Notes under the pieces: model-generated | What the model was told of the DNA's origin: nothing | Seen by the model: the letters and a program-made list of their open reading frames with translations, nothing else | Database searches by the model: none | In this document: piece after piece, positions 33,141 through 44,594 of the stretch | Position numbering within the stretch: the stretch's first letter is position 1 | How the letters are laid out: each line of letters begins with the position of its first letter | Source of the DNA: Adiantum capillus-veneris | Taxonomy: Eukaryota > Streptophyta > Polypodiopsida > Polypodiales > Pteridaceae | DNA length: 64,000 bases | Reading direction: 5' to 3' | Assembly (NCBI GenBank): GCA_014529385.2 | Contig: CM043963.1 | Coordinates: 93,057,912-93,121,911 of the forward strand | Translations under genes and position numbers: made by a program

Positions 33141-33560
33141 GGGGCCTGTTCCTGCCAGGGTCAAGACACTTACCATAGGGAGATGTTTAGATAGATGCTC
33201 ATGGTGCAAAGTGGCAAGTGAAGATTTCCTCCACTTGTTCAAGGACTACCCACTAGATACAAGAGGCCTTGTGGGTATGCCCACTAGCTACAAGAGGCCT
33301 TGTGGGTAAAATTTGCAAATGCATTCAAAAGGCTCGGAAGATCTTGTTCTTCAAGAATGATTGACTAGTGGGAGGAAATATTTTTAAGAACCAATCCTAA
33401 TATGCAGGCAAATTGTCCACTTTTTCTATTTCAGAGAAGTCTAAAGGTCTAGAGACTGACCTTTGAAAATGACATAACGATAGCCAGCATCAAAGAGGTT
33501 ATCCATGAAAATAAGGAAGTGATTAAACCTTTTGAAAAAAGAAGAAATTTGAGGAGTAAA
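33141..33560 (+). pseudogene. LINE (non-LTR) RT zinc-binding domain fragment
   Basis: In the frame of 33141 the sequence encodes WGPVPARVKTLTIGRCLDRC followed by SWCKVASEDFLHLFKDYPL. That is the pattern of the zf-RVT domain that follows the reverse transcriptase in plant L1-type LINEs: a PxKVK..W entry, then CxxC and an E..HLF tail. The next 250 bases hold a broken continuation. A 36-base duplication (cccactag.tacaagaggcc) interrupts it at 33247-33310. No RT or endonuclease part was found, consistent with 5' truncation or decay. Confidence 0.65.
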
Positions 33561-33587
33561 AACAAGCAATCAAAGTGTAATGGAAAT

Positions 33588-33905
33588 TGATAAATATTCA
33601 TTTATTGCAATTGACAAGTGGCAAAAGCATAAGAGAATTACGTACTATGCAAAATGATATCATGCTTATGGATATATCATTATTAAATGCTCTTTACGAA
33701 CTAAGTCCATTTCATGTCCAGGCGGACAACTTGTATTTATTTTGAGCATTCAAGAAATCTATAAATAAATACGTGCAAGTGGAAAATTATTACTCTTACA
33801 TGGGGGGAGATTGCACCCAGTGTCTATGTTCATATTCTCTCCTCTCCTATTGCCGTGCCGGTGTAGTACTCCGCTCTAGGAGGTGCACTTGCACACACTC
33901 TTCTA

Positions 33906-33960
<55 letters not shown>

Positions 33961-34082
33961 CATGTGGAGCTTCGATTATGAGTATGTGTGATAAGTCAGG
34001 TATACATGACTTGTTGATTTATTGCTTATAGTGTGTTGTTCTGTGTATATTTGAAGGCCCTTTGCGCCTCCGCCTATTGCAA
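33588..34082 (+). repeat. Probable copia 5' LTR end
   Basis: The sequence immediately before a primer site. It holds a TATA-like ctataaataaatac (33759-33772), a (CT)n-(CA)n tract (33907-33959) and ends gcctattgca. The left limit is not determined; tgataaatattc at 33588 is only a candidate. Confidence 0.4.
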
Positions 34083-34094
34083 TGGTATCAAAGC
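34083..34094 (+). other. Primer-binding site, initiator tRNA-Met type
   Basis: tggtatcaaagc, the same form as at 24225-24236 but on the plus strand. It follows an LTR-like sequence; no gag frame follows. Confidence 0.7.
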
Positions 34095-35358
34095 TTTGGC
34101 TATGTTTTTGGTGATGCAAACAACGCTACAAAGCGCTACAAGGACCAAAGATAAGTCATTTTCCTCTAGCAAGTTGATTTCTTTTTTGTTCTTTTTGACG
34201 ATATAGAATTTCTTTGTAAGCATACTTGAGAGAAACTTAAATGTGTTTTTATACATATATGCTACTGTCATGTACTTTGTCTCTCCTTTATAGATTGATA
34301 GGAAGGCTTGACTTTGTAGATGTTGTATTCCGAATAAGAACCATAACTTATGTTGAAATGAATATAGTAGCTATATGTATACACAACTAACTGTAAGAAA
34401 ATTGATGAACATCAAAGAGGGTTATGTAAGAAGTAAAGAGAAGAAGTATGATAGAAAACCATGATAGGAGAAGAAAGGGAACGAGAAATAGAGGAAAAAA
34501 TTCTTTTTCTTTTTTTTGTTTCTTTTTTGCCTCATGTCATAGGAAGCGGCTCCGAAAGATCAGTTTCTTGAGGTGGAAGAAACTTTTTCAATTTCATGGG
34601 AAAACAACCCAAGAGACCTCCAGGATCTATTTCATGAATCTTGAATAGAAGGGGACGACAATCATAGCATCAAAAAGAAAAGAAAAAAACGCTTCAAGAT
34701 CGATGCCTATCAACACATAGCAAGCAATCCCTAGTAAATTCTTCGGAGAAGACGAATACAAATTTTTTCTTCATGGTAACAAAACTTGTCATTCTCTCAT
34801 ACAAGATATGGCATGATGTACTAAATATTCTGTTAATAATAATAATAATATTAAAAGACATGATGAAATCACTTTTTGGCCAAGTTAAATGTACTCATAA
34901 TCGTCATTACCAAGGCATCCTCAATCTCTTTGTTCGCCTTGCATGCCGAAGGCCATCAGGGCATTGCTAGTGCAACTGATCGCCTAGCAATCTTGGCTTC
35001 ATCGCCACTGGCCACTCAATAGCCACAAGTACCTGTAGTTCAATAACAAGAGCCATGAGGGTGTAAAATTCCAGTGTAAGCGCCCACAATTGCCATGCTA
35101 AACCTGTGAATGATTTTTGAAAAAATTTTGTTTTCCCCTGTGCTATTTTTAGTGACGCACAAAATCTAAAGGACTTTAATCCTTCACCTACCCAATGCAT
35201 TGTTTTTCGACTCCAAGCTTCCAATTTCCACATCATGCCAACTCACGAGCGTCCCGTGCGCACTCACCTACTCCTCACATCGTCGCCCCTACAATAGCCA
35301 CCAGATTCTCTCTCTTGCTCTCATGCAACCACCCGACTCTCTCCCTCTCTACAAAAGC

Positions 35359-35403
<45 letters not shown>

Positions 35404-35553
35404 CACTCTACATGGGTGGGCCCAACTGCTCCAAGTCGATAGCCGATGTCTCACCACTCTATTTCTCTCTCCCTCATTAGGTATACACATATACACCCAC
35501 AGAGGGCATGCAGACCAATCAAACACACTCTCTCTCAATCTCTCTATTAGTCA

Positions 35554-35622
<69 letters not shown>

Positions 35623-36510
35623 TGAGTTCCCCATTTTTGGCTTCGTGGGGTGCTACCTGTCTTCCTCCGCTACCATGCTTTTATCATATGGGAAGTGACT
35701 GACTAGCTTCCAATGCTTTGAGAAAGGCGCCCACCCACCCCTTTTGCTTTTATGTGTCGTTCTCCTTTCTCATTTGCTTTTACTTTGCAATTCTAGCTTT
35801 CTAATTTTTCTTTCTAGCCGAGAGCCCATATGGCCCAAGATTTGGGAGCCTACCCTTTGTTGATGAGCATTACCCTCCACTCATTACCTATCCCTCCTTA
35901 ACGCTATTCTCTTCCAGCAAACATAGCATAAAAGGGAAAGTACAAAAAAGGGGAGACTAATACAATGGTCTAGTGCGAACCTCAAGTGTGAGCTAGATGG
36001 ATAAGTGTTCCATTACTTTGGTAGGTAGACCAAGTCGATGTAGTGCAGGTGTAGTATCACTGGCAAAGATATGTATGTCCACCAAGGCGCGCCAATGATG
36101 ATGATTTCCAGTGATAATTATCCAAGAATAGTGCATGCTGAGCTTGACATCTCAACATATCTCTCTGTGTGTGTGTGTGTATTTGGTCAGTCACTCATCA
36201 AAATCTCCCTTTATCACATGCATTCAAGAGATTATTAAAAATACCTCAATATACATGTTATATTTACATTGTGGGCCTTTTCTTAAAACCCACATCCCTC
36301 TCTAATGTATGAATAAAATTATACATTTTTTAAATTATTATTAATTTCCAATTGATCATGTGATATATACATTTTGAAAATTGACTTTTCCAAGAGGTTT
36401 GGTAGTTTTGCTAGTGTTTTTAAAGTTTTGACAATTTTTTGGTGGTCTTTTTCCTAGTTTTAAAGATTTAGTACTTTGGAATATTTTGGTCCTCTCTCTT
36501 ATTTATATAT
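34095..36510. other. Non-coding stretch with two (CT)n tracts
   Basis: No gene recognised. (CT)n at about 35362-35399 and 35560-35619, with Ser-Leu chance frames across them; a (GT)n near 36162-36180; AT-rich sequence before the E2 insertion point. Confidence 0.5.
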
Positions 36511-36823
36511 TGTTAACCCTCACGCACATTCCTATCACCTAAGACGGACGCCATATTATTTATTTGGTAGAGTCAGGTACAGGGCTTGTTGGTCCAATAG
36601 GAAAAGGGTGAGAGTGATCGTCGCCGATGAGAGGCGCACTCTAACTGGAACATTCAAGGGATTAGTTGGCTAAGCATGGGCGCCCAAGTGTGCATGGGGC
36701 GAGCTCATATAAAAGTCAACTAAACCTAAAATTCACTCATTCTTTCATTTGTGCAATTGAAGAGTGCTCTTGCTCCATCTCAATCTTCTTCTTCTTCATC
36801 TCTTTGTGTGTGTGTGTGTATGC

Positions 36824-36865
<42 letters not shown>

Positions 36866-37094
36866 ATTGCGACGACGGCACGGCGACGGCAAAGCGATTG
36901 AGCATGGCGCAGCGGCGGCTTCTTCTTCTTCGCGGCGAGAAATCCTCCACGACAGCAAGCGTAGAGCGGTGAGTGACACACCATCGCCATCTTTGAGCTT
37001 ACTAGTTTAGGTTAGTTGCGTGCTTGGAGCCATTTGTGGCTCGTACACAATGTATCGGCAAGTTCCTTGCATTGGCACGTGCGACAGATGCGCA
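36511..37094 (+). repeat. E2 5' LTR
   Basis: Starts tgttaaccct and ends gatgcgca. TATA motif atataaa at about 36708-36714. Downstream, in the expected transcribed part, is a (GT)n-(GA)n tract with GA at 36826-36864 (39 bases). It is preceded by tatat, which is also found after the 3' LTR. Confidence 0.9.
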
Positions 37095-37100
37095 TATTTT

Positions 37101-37119
37101 TGGTGCCATTGCCGGGGAA
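37101..37119 (+). other. Primer-binding site, tRNA-Asp type
   Basis: tggtgccattgccggggaa, six bases after the LTR. It matches the complement of the 3' end of plant tRNA-Asp(GTC) except for two transition changes. This site with a T-run before it is characteristic of Athila-type gypsy elements. Confidence 0.8.
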
Positions 37120-37875
37120 TGCCATACACTAAGCTTGAATGGCACTCTGTGCTTCTTTCTGATGCAATTTCAATTGTAGGAAAGGTAGAGAAGGAAGGTG
37201 TATGTGTTGAGAAGAAGGAGTTTGTTTTGCTGCTGTGTATTATTTTATTAATAGGGAATTGAAAGGTACCGTGTTTTCTATGTTAATAAGGTTTTGAAAG
37301 GTACAGTGTGTTTTCTCTGTGATAAGGTGTTAGTATTAAGGTTGTAGATCCATAATGTTAGTTCTGTGTAAAGTAAAGTAAGTAGTTCTGTTAAACAGTG
37401 AGTTGCTGTAGTAGTGTGTTAGTGTGTAACAATAGCTGTATTAGTGGTAAGTAGGTAGGTTAGGTGTGTGTGCTTGCGCGCACATCGTGGCAGCGGCGAC
37501 CTTATCCCAAAAAAATAAAAAAAATAAAAATAAAAAAAATAAAAAATATATTTTTTTAAATTTTAAAGGTAGGACCGGGGGAAATATCTCCCAGACCCAA
37601 GCCCAAGCTCACGCTAAGGCTCAAGCCTCAGTCGCCCTTTAAAATTACGTATTTTAGCCTCACACGTGGTTAAATATCGACCTTTTTGAGGACCAACGGA
37701 GCTTCAAGTGACCGAACGTTGTGCTATAAAGCACACCGCAACCCTTTGAATGATACGCTTGTTTCGAGCTATCACACACTCTAATAAAAAAACCGATCAT
37801 TAAAAAACAATAAAAAAAACGAGTGAAAACGGACGCCTAAAAAAGTAAGCGGTTAACCTTCGAGGTTATTCGCCG
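37120..37875 (+). other. E2 untranslated leader
   Basis: About 750 bases without a convincing gene. Contains an A/T-only stretch near 37508-37565 and a cgcttgtttcgagctatcac block that is conserved in E3 on the other strand. Confidence 0.7.
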
Positions 37876-40067
37876 ATGCTTGTAGGGTGCCAAAGGCACA
37901 TGCATCTGCTCTTTGGTCATGTGCTAGAGACGGAGCAACTAGAGAGAATTTTGACTTACGCGAATTCTCATTATCCACCTACCTTAGGTTCCGGGCCCTC
38001 GGCGAGGACCCAAGGTAGTACAAACCAAGACCCAAACATAGCGGCTAGTGACTCTTCCTCTGACTACGACGTCATGGAGGGTTTCCCAATGCCTAATCCC
38101 GATAGCTCAAGCCAAGACATGCATGCCATGGGTCCACGGTCTGGGCCGAGCGTGCTTAGCTGCTTGAAGGAAACCTTTAGTAGAGCCACTCGCTCCGGAC
38201 ATGGAGCTAATGATGTAAATGAGGGGGACGGGGAAGTAAATTTTCCATTCATGACCAACGTAGACCCTATGCCCTTAGAGAGTGTGCACGTGAATATTTC
38301 ATTCACTGCACTCCCTGACTCTTCAGAGATATTCCCCTCTGAGGTCATATTACCCGATGGTAGAAGCCTTGCCGAAGTGCAAGAGGTTGAGCGATATATC
38401 ATTGCGGCAAGGAAAAAGGAAATCGAGAGCTTACGCAAGGCGGAGCAACGAAGAGAGTTAAAAGCGAAAGCCCCTATGTCAAATCCTTGCTAGGAGAGCA
38501 ATTGAGTGCTCTTGACTTAGCAACCGCTAAGGGCCAACCCCCAGAAAGCAACATTGCATTTAGCTCAAAGGACACCCCTAGCACCTCAATCATAGATGGA
38601 GCATTCTTAAATGAGAACTGGGAGTACGAACTACAAATCGAAACTCTAACCGACCTATACACAGGTCACACCTATCACGTGGGTTGGTTAGATATCCTAC
38701 AATCCACAATGGGTGCTACTAGTGTGGAGGATCAACAACAAAGAGTTTGTGAGGTTATCCATAGGGTCATTGAGTTAGAGAGACAGAACAAGGGGATCGA
38801 CATGCCTTCAACGGGTCTCATGAGATTCTTGGATATAGGGAAGGCTAAACAACCAAACTTATCTCAAATAGAGACTCCCTCGGTAAGTCCGATGGATCCT
38901 CCATATGTTGTTTCCTCAGGGGTCTCAGTGCAATCTGAACCCACAAGTGATAGCTTTACCTTTGGAAGTCTAGCTCATCTTTCCCTTGATGACACCATGG
39001 CTACCATGCCTACCCCAATGATGGGCATGCCAAGAAACACGCCATGGGCCTCATTTGTTAGTAAAGCACCACTACATGGTAGCTCAATGCCTGCAACAGT
39101 ACCTACAAGTGTGTACCAATCCTATACACCCATGGGTCCTCATACTCATGTAGTCCCTACCCCTCCCATTGTTTCAACAACCTATGCTCCACAACCACGG
39201 CACCCAAGCTCTTATTTCCATGGGACTATACTGGCTAGCATTAGCATGTCACATTCGACGTTTGCTATGCCTAGGGCCACACATATGAACTTTGGGCCAC
39301 CACATAGCACAAAATCGTACCCAACGTGGAACCCAAGGGCTTCCTATGCGCCAAGCCCAATGCCAATACCTACTCCACATGTAGTCTCTGGAGCACCTTC
39401 ACCCACGACGCCTGCTCACTTAGGTGACTTGGCAACATTTGCTCAAGCTATTGGTCGATCTATTGTTGAGAATATGCGTAACATGCCTGATAGAGAGTCT
39501 AGAAGTAAGGCAGTACAAATAGCCAAGCTCACACAAAAAATTAGTGGAGGGGATGTGAGAAAGCATATCGAAGTGTTTGAACAAATATGTGATTCTCTAG
39601 GAGAACACAATGACCTGCATAAGAGTAACGCTTTAAGCCTAACCTTAAGTGGAAAGGCTGGGGATTGGTATAGAACCCTAAGGGTGGAAGAAAAAACAAA
39701 TTACCCTACTCTTAGGAGACTATTCTTCAAAGAATACATACGAGAGGGAGTACTTTGGGGTGTAGCCTCTCAACTCCAAAAAGCCCAACGAGAGGAAGGA
39801 GAGTCGGTGAGAGACTTAATTAGTCGCTTAAAGCATTTGAATTCTCGCTGTAATCCAAATAAACGCTTCAACAATAACCAATTTCTTGATAGACTCATTA
39901 GGGGATTACAACATGAGGATATCTACAATGGCCTAGTCATTAGAGGTATCACCACTTGGGAAGCAGTCACCACCAATGCGATCCAATTGGAGGATAATTT
40001 AATGATTCAAGGAGAAAGAGTGTCTGTTGAGCCTAAATCTATTAGCTCGCAAGCATCAGGGCATTAG
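37876..40067 (+). pseudogene. E2 gag, N-terminal and capsid part, frameshifted
   Basis: Two open frames, 37876-38493 (205 residues) and 38487-40067 (526 residues without an ATG), joined by a one-base shift near 38463. The first is acidic and Ser-rich. The second has a Pro/Met/Thr-rich middle and then the retrotransposon gag core: GDVRKHIEVFEQICDSLGEH, GKAGDWYRTLRVEEKTNYPT, LRRLFFKEYIREGVLWGV and GESVRDLISRLKHLNSRCN. It would form the particle shell. A TAG at 40065 occupies a position that is lysine in E3. Confidence 0.9.
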
Positions 40068-41660
40068 CCAATGACCCTAAAGCCTATTGCTAAGGAGCCA
40101 AAGATATCTGAGATACTTTAGCAGATCTCACCAAGTCTATTCAAGAGAGTCTTAGAGACAATCGTGCTCCGCAAAACAATCATATGTATCCAAGAAGGGA
40201 GCAACAATGGTGCTCAGTATGCTATGGACCGCATAGTACCAGTGAATGCCCTACTTTTAGAGTAAAATTCAATGGGAATTGCAATGGCTGTGGGAGGTAT
40301 GGTTATCAGCTAAGGATTGCATAGTATTTAAGCGCACGATGGCCAATAGACCAACCTTAGCATGGATAGACACACCTCGGGTGCCTGCATTGATGCGGGC
40401 CACACCTCTTGAACAAACGTCACAACACATGGTCCCTAGGGCCCAAAATGTTGTTCAAACAACACCCTTACCACCTCCAATGCTAGGACCACAACCATCA
40501 CATCCAAGAATCACTTCTGTGAATCAAGTGGGTTGTGAGTCATCTATTGCTTGTTTGGAAGGCTGTGAGGAAGATATAGACCCTAATATTGCCTATGGGA
40601 TTGATGCGCTTGAAGAAAGTCCACAATACTATATGGAGGACTATTGGGGACAAGTCAAACTTGTCTATCAAGTAGTTGCTCTTGCTGCAAGAGGCCAAAA
40701 TATCATTTACACTGCTAAGAGACCACCTCTTCAATGCTATGAGTGTGGAGGTTCACATCGTGTGGCCGAGTGTCCTATTAGGCTACAAAAGAATTCTGCA
40801 CTAATGAAAACCAATCAAGCGAGCACGTCTACAATGCCGATACTCATGTGTAATCAATGTGGCATAGATCATTTGATTGCCCAATGTCCAAATAATCCAA
40901 ATGCACCGAAGATCACGCCATTAAACTTGATTGAGGTTACCGAGGAGCCATCACAAAGTACACCTGTGGTACCAATAAACGTACTCATACGATGGATGCT
41001 CCAAAAACAAAATAATATTCTTGAGGAAAGAGACACGACATCCATTGCCCAATCTCAGAAAAAGAAGAAAACATGAAGGAAGAGATCGCAAAAAGTAGCA
41101 AAGTTAGACCCCAGTTCAAAGACCAACATAGGGACTGGTGACGACCCCGTATATATGAATGACGCTGAAGAGGATTCTGATTTAGGTGAAACCATGGAGA
41201 CCAAAATGACCACTAAGATAGAAACCAACAAGGAAGATCTTCATGAGCCACAATGGCCAGGATCCAAGAAGAAGATAGGAACTTAACTAAACCCTACGGA
41301 GGAGATCAAGCGAGTCAAGCAATTAAGGAATTTGGTAGAAAATACTCAAAGGGATCTAGAACCAGCACCTAGGCAGATCCAAATTACAGACACCGTGTTC
41401 CCTACGCAACAACAACCTCACCAAGTCCATAGACCCGTAGCCATACCTAGTGTCATCCAAGAAGAAAGTGACTTAAAGTCATGGGAAAGTGGGCGTACTC
41501 ACTTCTTGATGGAAAGAATGTTTACAGGGGGACTACCTGATCCTATCAAAGAAATGGAGATCCCATCTTCCCCACGTCAAGGGACTGAAGCCCAAAAGGT
41601 GCTGTTAAACATTGCCAAATTGATGGATTTCATGTCTTCAAAAGTTAAGAACCCCCATCA
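40068..41660 (+). pseudogene. E2 gag C-terminal part with CCHC knuckles, broken
   Basis: The nucleocapsid region. CSVCYGPHSTSECP at 40211-40252 and a degraded canonical knuckle near 40278-40320 are followed, in the frame 40279-41076, by CYECGGSHRVAEC (about 40735-40773) and CNQCGIDHLIAQC (about 40855-40890). Three of the knuckles have only three residues between the second Cys and the His. A polar linker (41332-41676, NIAKLMDFMSSKV) leads towards the protease. Several stops. Confidence 0.8.
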
Positions 41661-42200
41661 TGTCCAAACTATATAAAGACCCTAAGCTAGTCTCAGCTCT
41701 TAGAGCCTTCTTCAATGGAGAACTGAAGTTTGGGCTACCACAATTTGCACAGATGGATGGAGCTGGGGAGATGCCAATAGAGGAGGAACACTTAGATCCA
41801 CAACCCAACCTAGATGAGAACCTTGTTATAGAAATACCTGTTAACAACTTGGGACAATACTTTGAGGGTGATGAATCCAATGCGACCATACCAATCACTA
41901 CTAAGGGATTAACTGTGAAGGGAATCCTTGATGGTGGCGCTGGGGTTAACATTGTGACAAAAAAATTGATGGGAAACTATGGGAAGACCTCACCTTGCGA
42001 CCACAACCATAGTAGTGAAGATGGCCAATGGGTCTATTGTTAAACCTATTGGGATGGTAGAAGATCTCAAGATCAAGGTCTTTGGACATAAAATAAGAAT
42101 TCCTTCATTGTTATGGATTTCTCCAAGCAAACTATGGCATCGGAGATGATCTTAGGACGTACTTTCATGAGGGAAGCAAAAATGGTGCATGACTGGTCTA
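41660..42200 (+). pseudogene. E2 aspartic protease
   Basis: The frame 41660-42043 has GLTVKGILDGGAGVNIVTKK, where DGGA stands at the usual catalytic D-S/T-G-A site. After a frameshift near 42043 the next frame gives EMILGRTFMREAKMVHDWS, the C-terminal flap side. As in other gypsy elements it would cut the Gag-Pol polyprotein. The serine or threonine after the catalytic aspartate is glycine, which may reduce activity; frames are broken in any case. Confidence 0.8.
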
Positions 42201-43490
42201 AAAACCATGTCTACCTGCAGTTCCAAGATTGTGTCATTCGAGTGGATCTTGTAACTGGTCGAGCACATCCCCTAGGAAACGGGTTTATAATTGATCATAG
42301 ATCTGAAACCACAATTCACTCAGTCCCATTGCAGTATTGTTACACGTGTAAAGTGGACACTGATGTAGGAGAAGATTCTCCTTATATGGATGTACTGCGT
42401 GGGATGACTGAGTCAGACAATATGGATTGGGTCCACCTAGCAGCAACCATAGACACTTGGGGAAATAGGGGGATGACCTGGGTAACACCTGATGGGGATG
42501 AAATGCCACCACTCGTACCCTTAAATATGCTAGAAGCAATGCATATAGCTTCTGATGACCTACAAGATGAAGGTTTCACTGGCATTGGAACCAGTAGCGC
42601 CTCACAAGACTATAGCCCACACGATTTGGGGTCAGAATCATCAATTGAATTGACTCTGAGGACGAAGAATCTGAGTTAAATCTTAGTGCAAATGTATGGA
42701 CAAACCATTCAGGGCCCAGTGGTACCCTAGATGACAATCTATCCAAGGGAGCAGAAGACACAAGTAGCGATTTATCTGGTGACTCTTCACTAGAGATCGG
42801 CCATAATCAAAAATTAGACAAGAAGAGTAAGAGATATAAGAGGTGATGATATCGAGCAAATGTGCGTGCTAGAATAAATGAAAAGAAGTATACCGCAGAA
42901 TGGCTTAATTATATAGGGGTATGTGATGCTCATCGGAAGTTGGTAGATAATTGGGGTGAATACTTGCAAAGCGTTATGTGGTGTAGTCCACAACCCATTG
43001 AAATCGCACAACTAGAGGCCATAGAGAAGCCAAAGTTGAGCCGTACCGTAAGGAGACGACAAAATCGAGCGTTAGCTCAACAACAAAAGGAATTGGAAGT
43101 GAAATCATAGTCCACAGAACAACAAGACCCCACAAACTTACACCCTGCACGTGAACATTTCAAATCCTACACCACAGAGGAACGTAAGGTTGTGTATCAT
43201 AGTCCACAGAACAACAAGACCCCACAAACTTACACCTTGCACCTGAACATTTCAAATCCTACACCACAGAGGAACGTAAGGTTGTGTATACAAAGGCTCA
43301 AAGAAAACCTATAGATGGAAGCAATGGAGTCTATGATGGTCCATCGATAGTTAAGGAAATAGAGTTAGCAGACCCAGAAGAAGAGTCCAAACCTGTTTTC
43401 ATTACCCAAGATCTGACAGAGACTGAGGAGTGTGTACTTAAAGAACTTCTCAAGGAATTCAGGGATATATTTGCCTAGACATATCATGAT
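42201..43490 (+). pseudogene. E2 protease-RT spacer, broken
   Basis: Same spacer as E1 71-1400. Open stretches at 42113-42679, 42862-43110 and 43284-43478, with stops between. A 92-base tandem duplication at 43106-43289 shifts the frame. No catalytic motif recognised. Confidence 0.7.
43106..43289 (+). repeat. 92-bp tandem duplication in E2 spacer
   Basis: The block catagtccacagaacaacaa through aggttgtgtat occurs twice with only two substitutions; E1 has it once (about 1135-1225). Confidence 0.92.
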
Positions 43491-44340
43491 ATGAAAGGTG
43501 GTCCACCTTCTGTGGTGCAACACACAATCCCCATGAATAGCATGGCTAAACCAATTCAGCAATGACCCTACCCAATGAATCCTAAATATGCAAAAATAGT
43601 TCAAGAAGAGATTGAAAAGCTTGTGAAATGCGGATTCATATACCCTATCGAGCACTCAGAATGGGTGTCTCCAATAGTGATTGTGCCGAAAAAGAATGGG
43701 AAACTCAGAGTGTGCGTGGATCTCAAGAAGGCCAATGCCGCCACTAGGAGGGACCATTACCCCTTGCCATAGTCAAAACATGTGCTTGAAAGAGTTGCAG
43801 GAAAGGAAGCTTATAGCTTTTTAGATGGGTACTCTGGCTACAATCAAATCACAATTGCGCTAGAGGACCAAGCTAAAACCGCCTTTATAATGGCATTTGG
43901 AGTGTTCGCATTTCGTGTTATGGCTTTTGGCTTAACCAATGCCCTGCTACTTTTCAAAGATTAATAAATACTGCTTTTAGAGAATATTCGAGGGAGTTTT
44001 GCGAAGCTTTCTTAGATGAACTTTGTGTTTATTCCTCTTGGAAAGAACATCTATCATGATTATGAAAAGCGTTTGAGAAGTGCAGATTGTATCGCATCTC
44101 CTTAAACCCTTTCAAATGCCAATTTTGGGTTAAACATGTAGTCATTTTAGGGCATATAGTGTCCAAAAATGGGATTTCCACAGATGAGAGCAAAATTAAA
44201 GCCATTGCTGAATTGCCACCTCCTACAAACTATAAAGGAGTTCAAAGGTTTATGGGCCATGTTGGTTATTACCGACGGTTTATTTTAAACTTTGCCGAGA
44301 TAGCTCGTCCTTTGTACAAGATTCTTATTGAGTTACAATG
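43491..44340 (+). pseudogene. E2 reverse transcriptase, broken, active site altered
   Basis: Matches E1 1411-2242. Frames 43575-43772, 43782-43964 and 44087-44617 carry VCVDLKKANAATRRDHYPLP, FLDGYSGYNQITIALEDQ, MAFGLTNA and, after a frameshift, a box that reads FLDE instead of FLDD near 44011-44022. The thumb is intact (AELPPPTNYKGVQRFMGHVG). Stops replace glutamine-type codons at about 43564 and 43771. The altered second catalytic aspartate would abolish polymerisation. Confidence 0.88.
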
Positions 44341-44594
44341 GACTTCTCTATTCCTAGTCGAAACCATACCTGAATGGAGTGAAAAGACTATGAACTTTCT
44401 AGTTAATGGTTTTCCACCCAAAGAGCTTTGTAAAGACATAGCTCGAAAACTGTTAAAAGAATGTGAACCTTACTCTCTCATTGCAAGAACTCTCTACAGG
44501 CTAGGGAAGGATGATATTCTTAGACGTTGTGCCCGTGAGGATGAGTATTTATACATACTGCAAGAAGCCTACATGGGTATAGCCAGAGGGTGTC
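44341..44594 (+). pseudogene. E2 integrase start, RNase H deleted
   Basis: Directly after the RT thumb the sequence jumps to the RNase H-integrase linker (compare E1 2738-2937), so about 497 bases with the whole RNase H are missing. It then reads LYRLGKDDILRRCAREDEYL and YILQEAYMGIARG, the entry to the integrase zinc finger. Integrase homology ends at about 44594. Confidence 0.8.

Noticed and set aside
35195-35698. 167-residue Ser-Leu-rich frame
   Set aside because: Produced by two (CT)n tracts; no start context or family signature.
37876-41076. A captured host gene inside E2
   Set aside because: Gag core and CCHC knuckles, with a close homologue in E3 adjoining its own LTR, show that this is the element's own gag.
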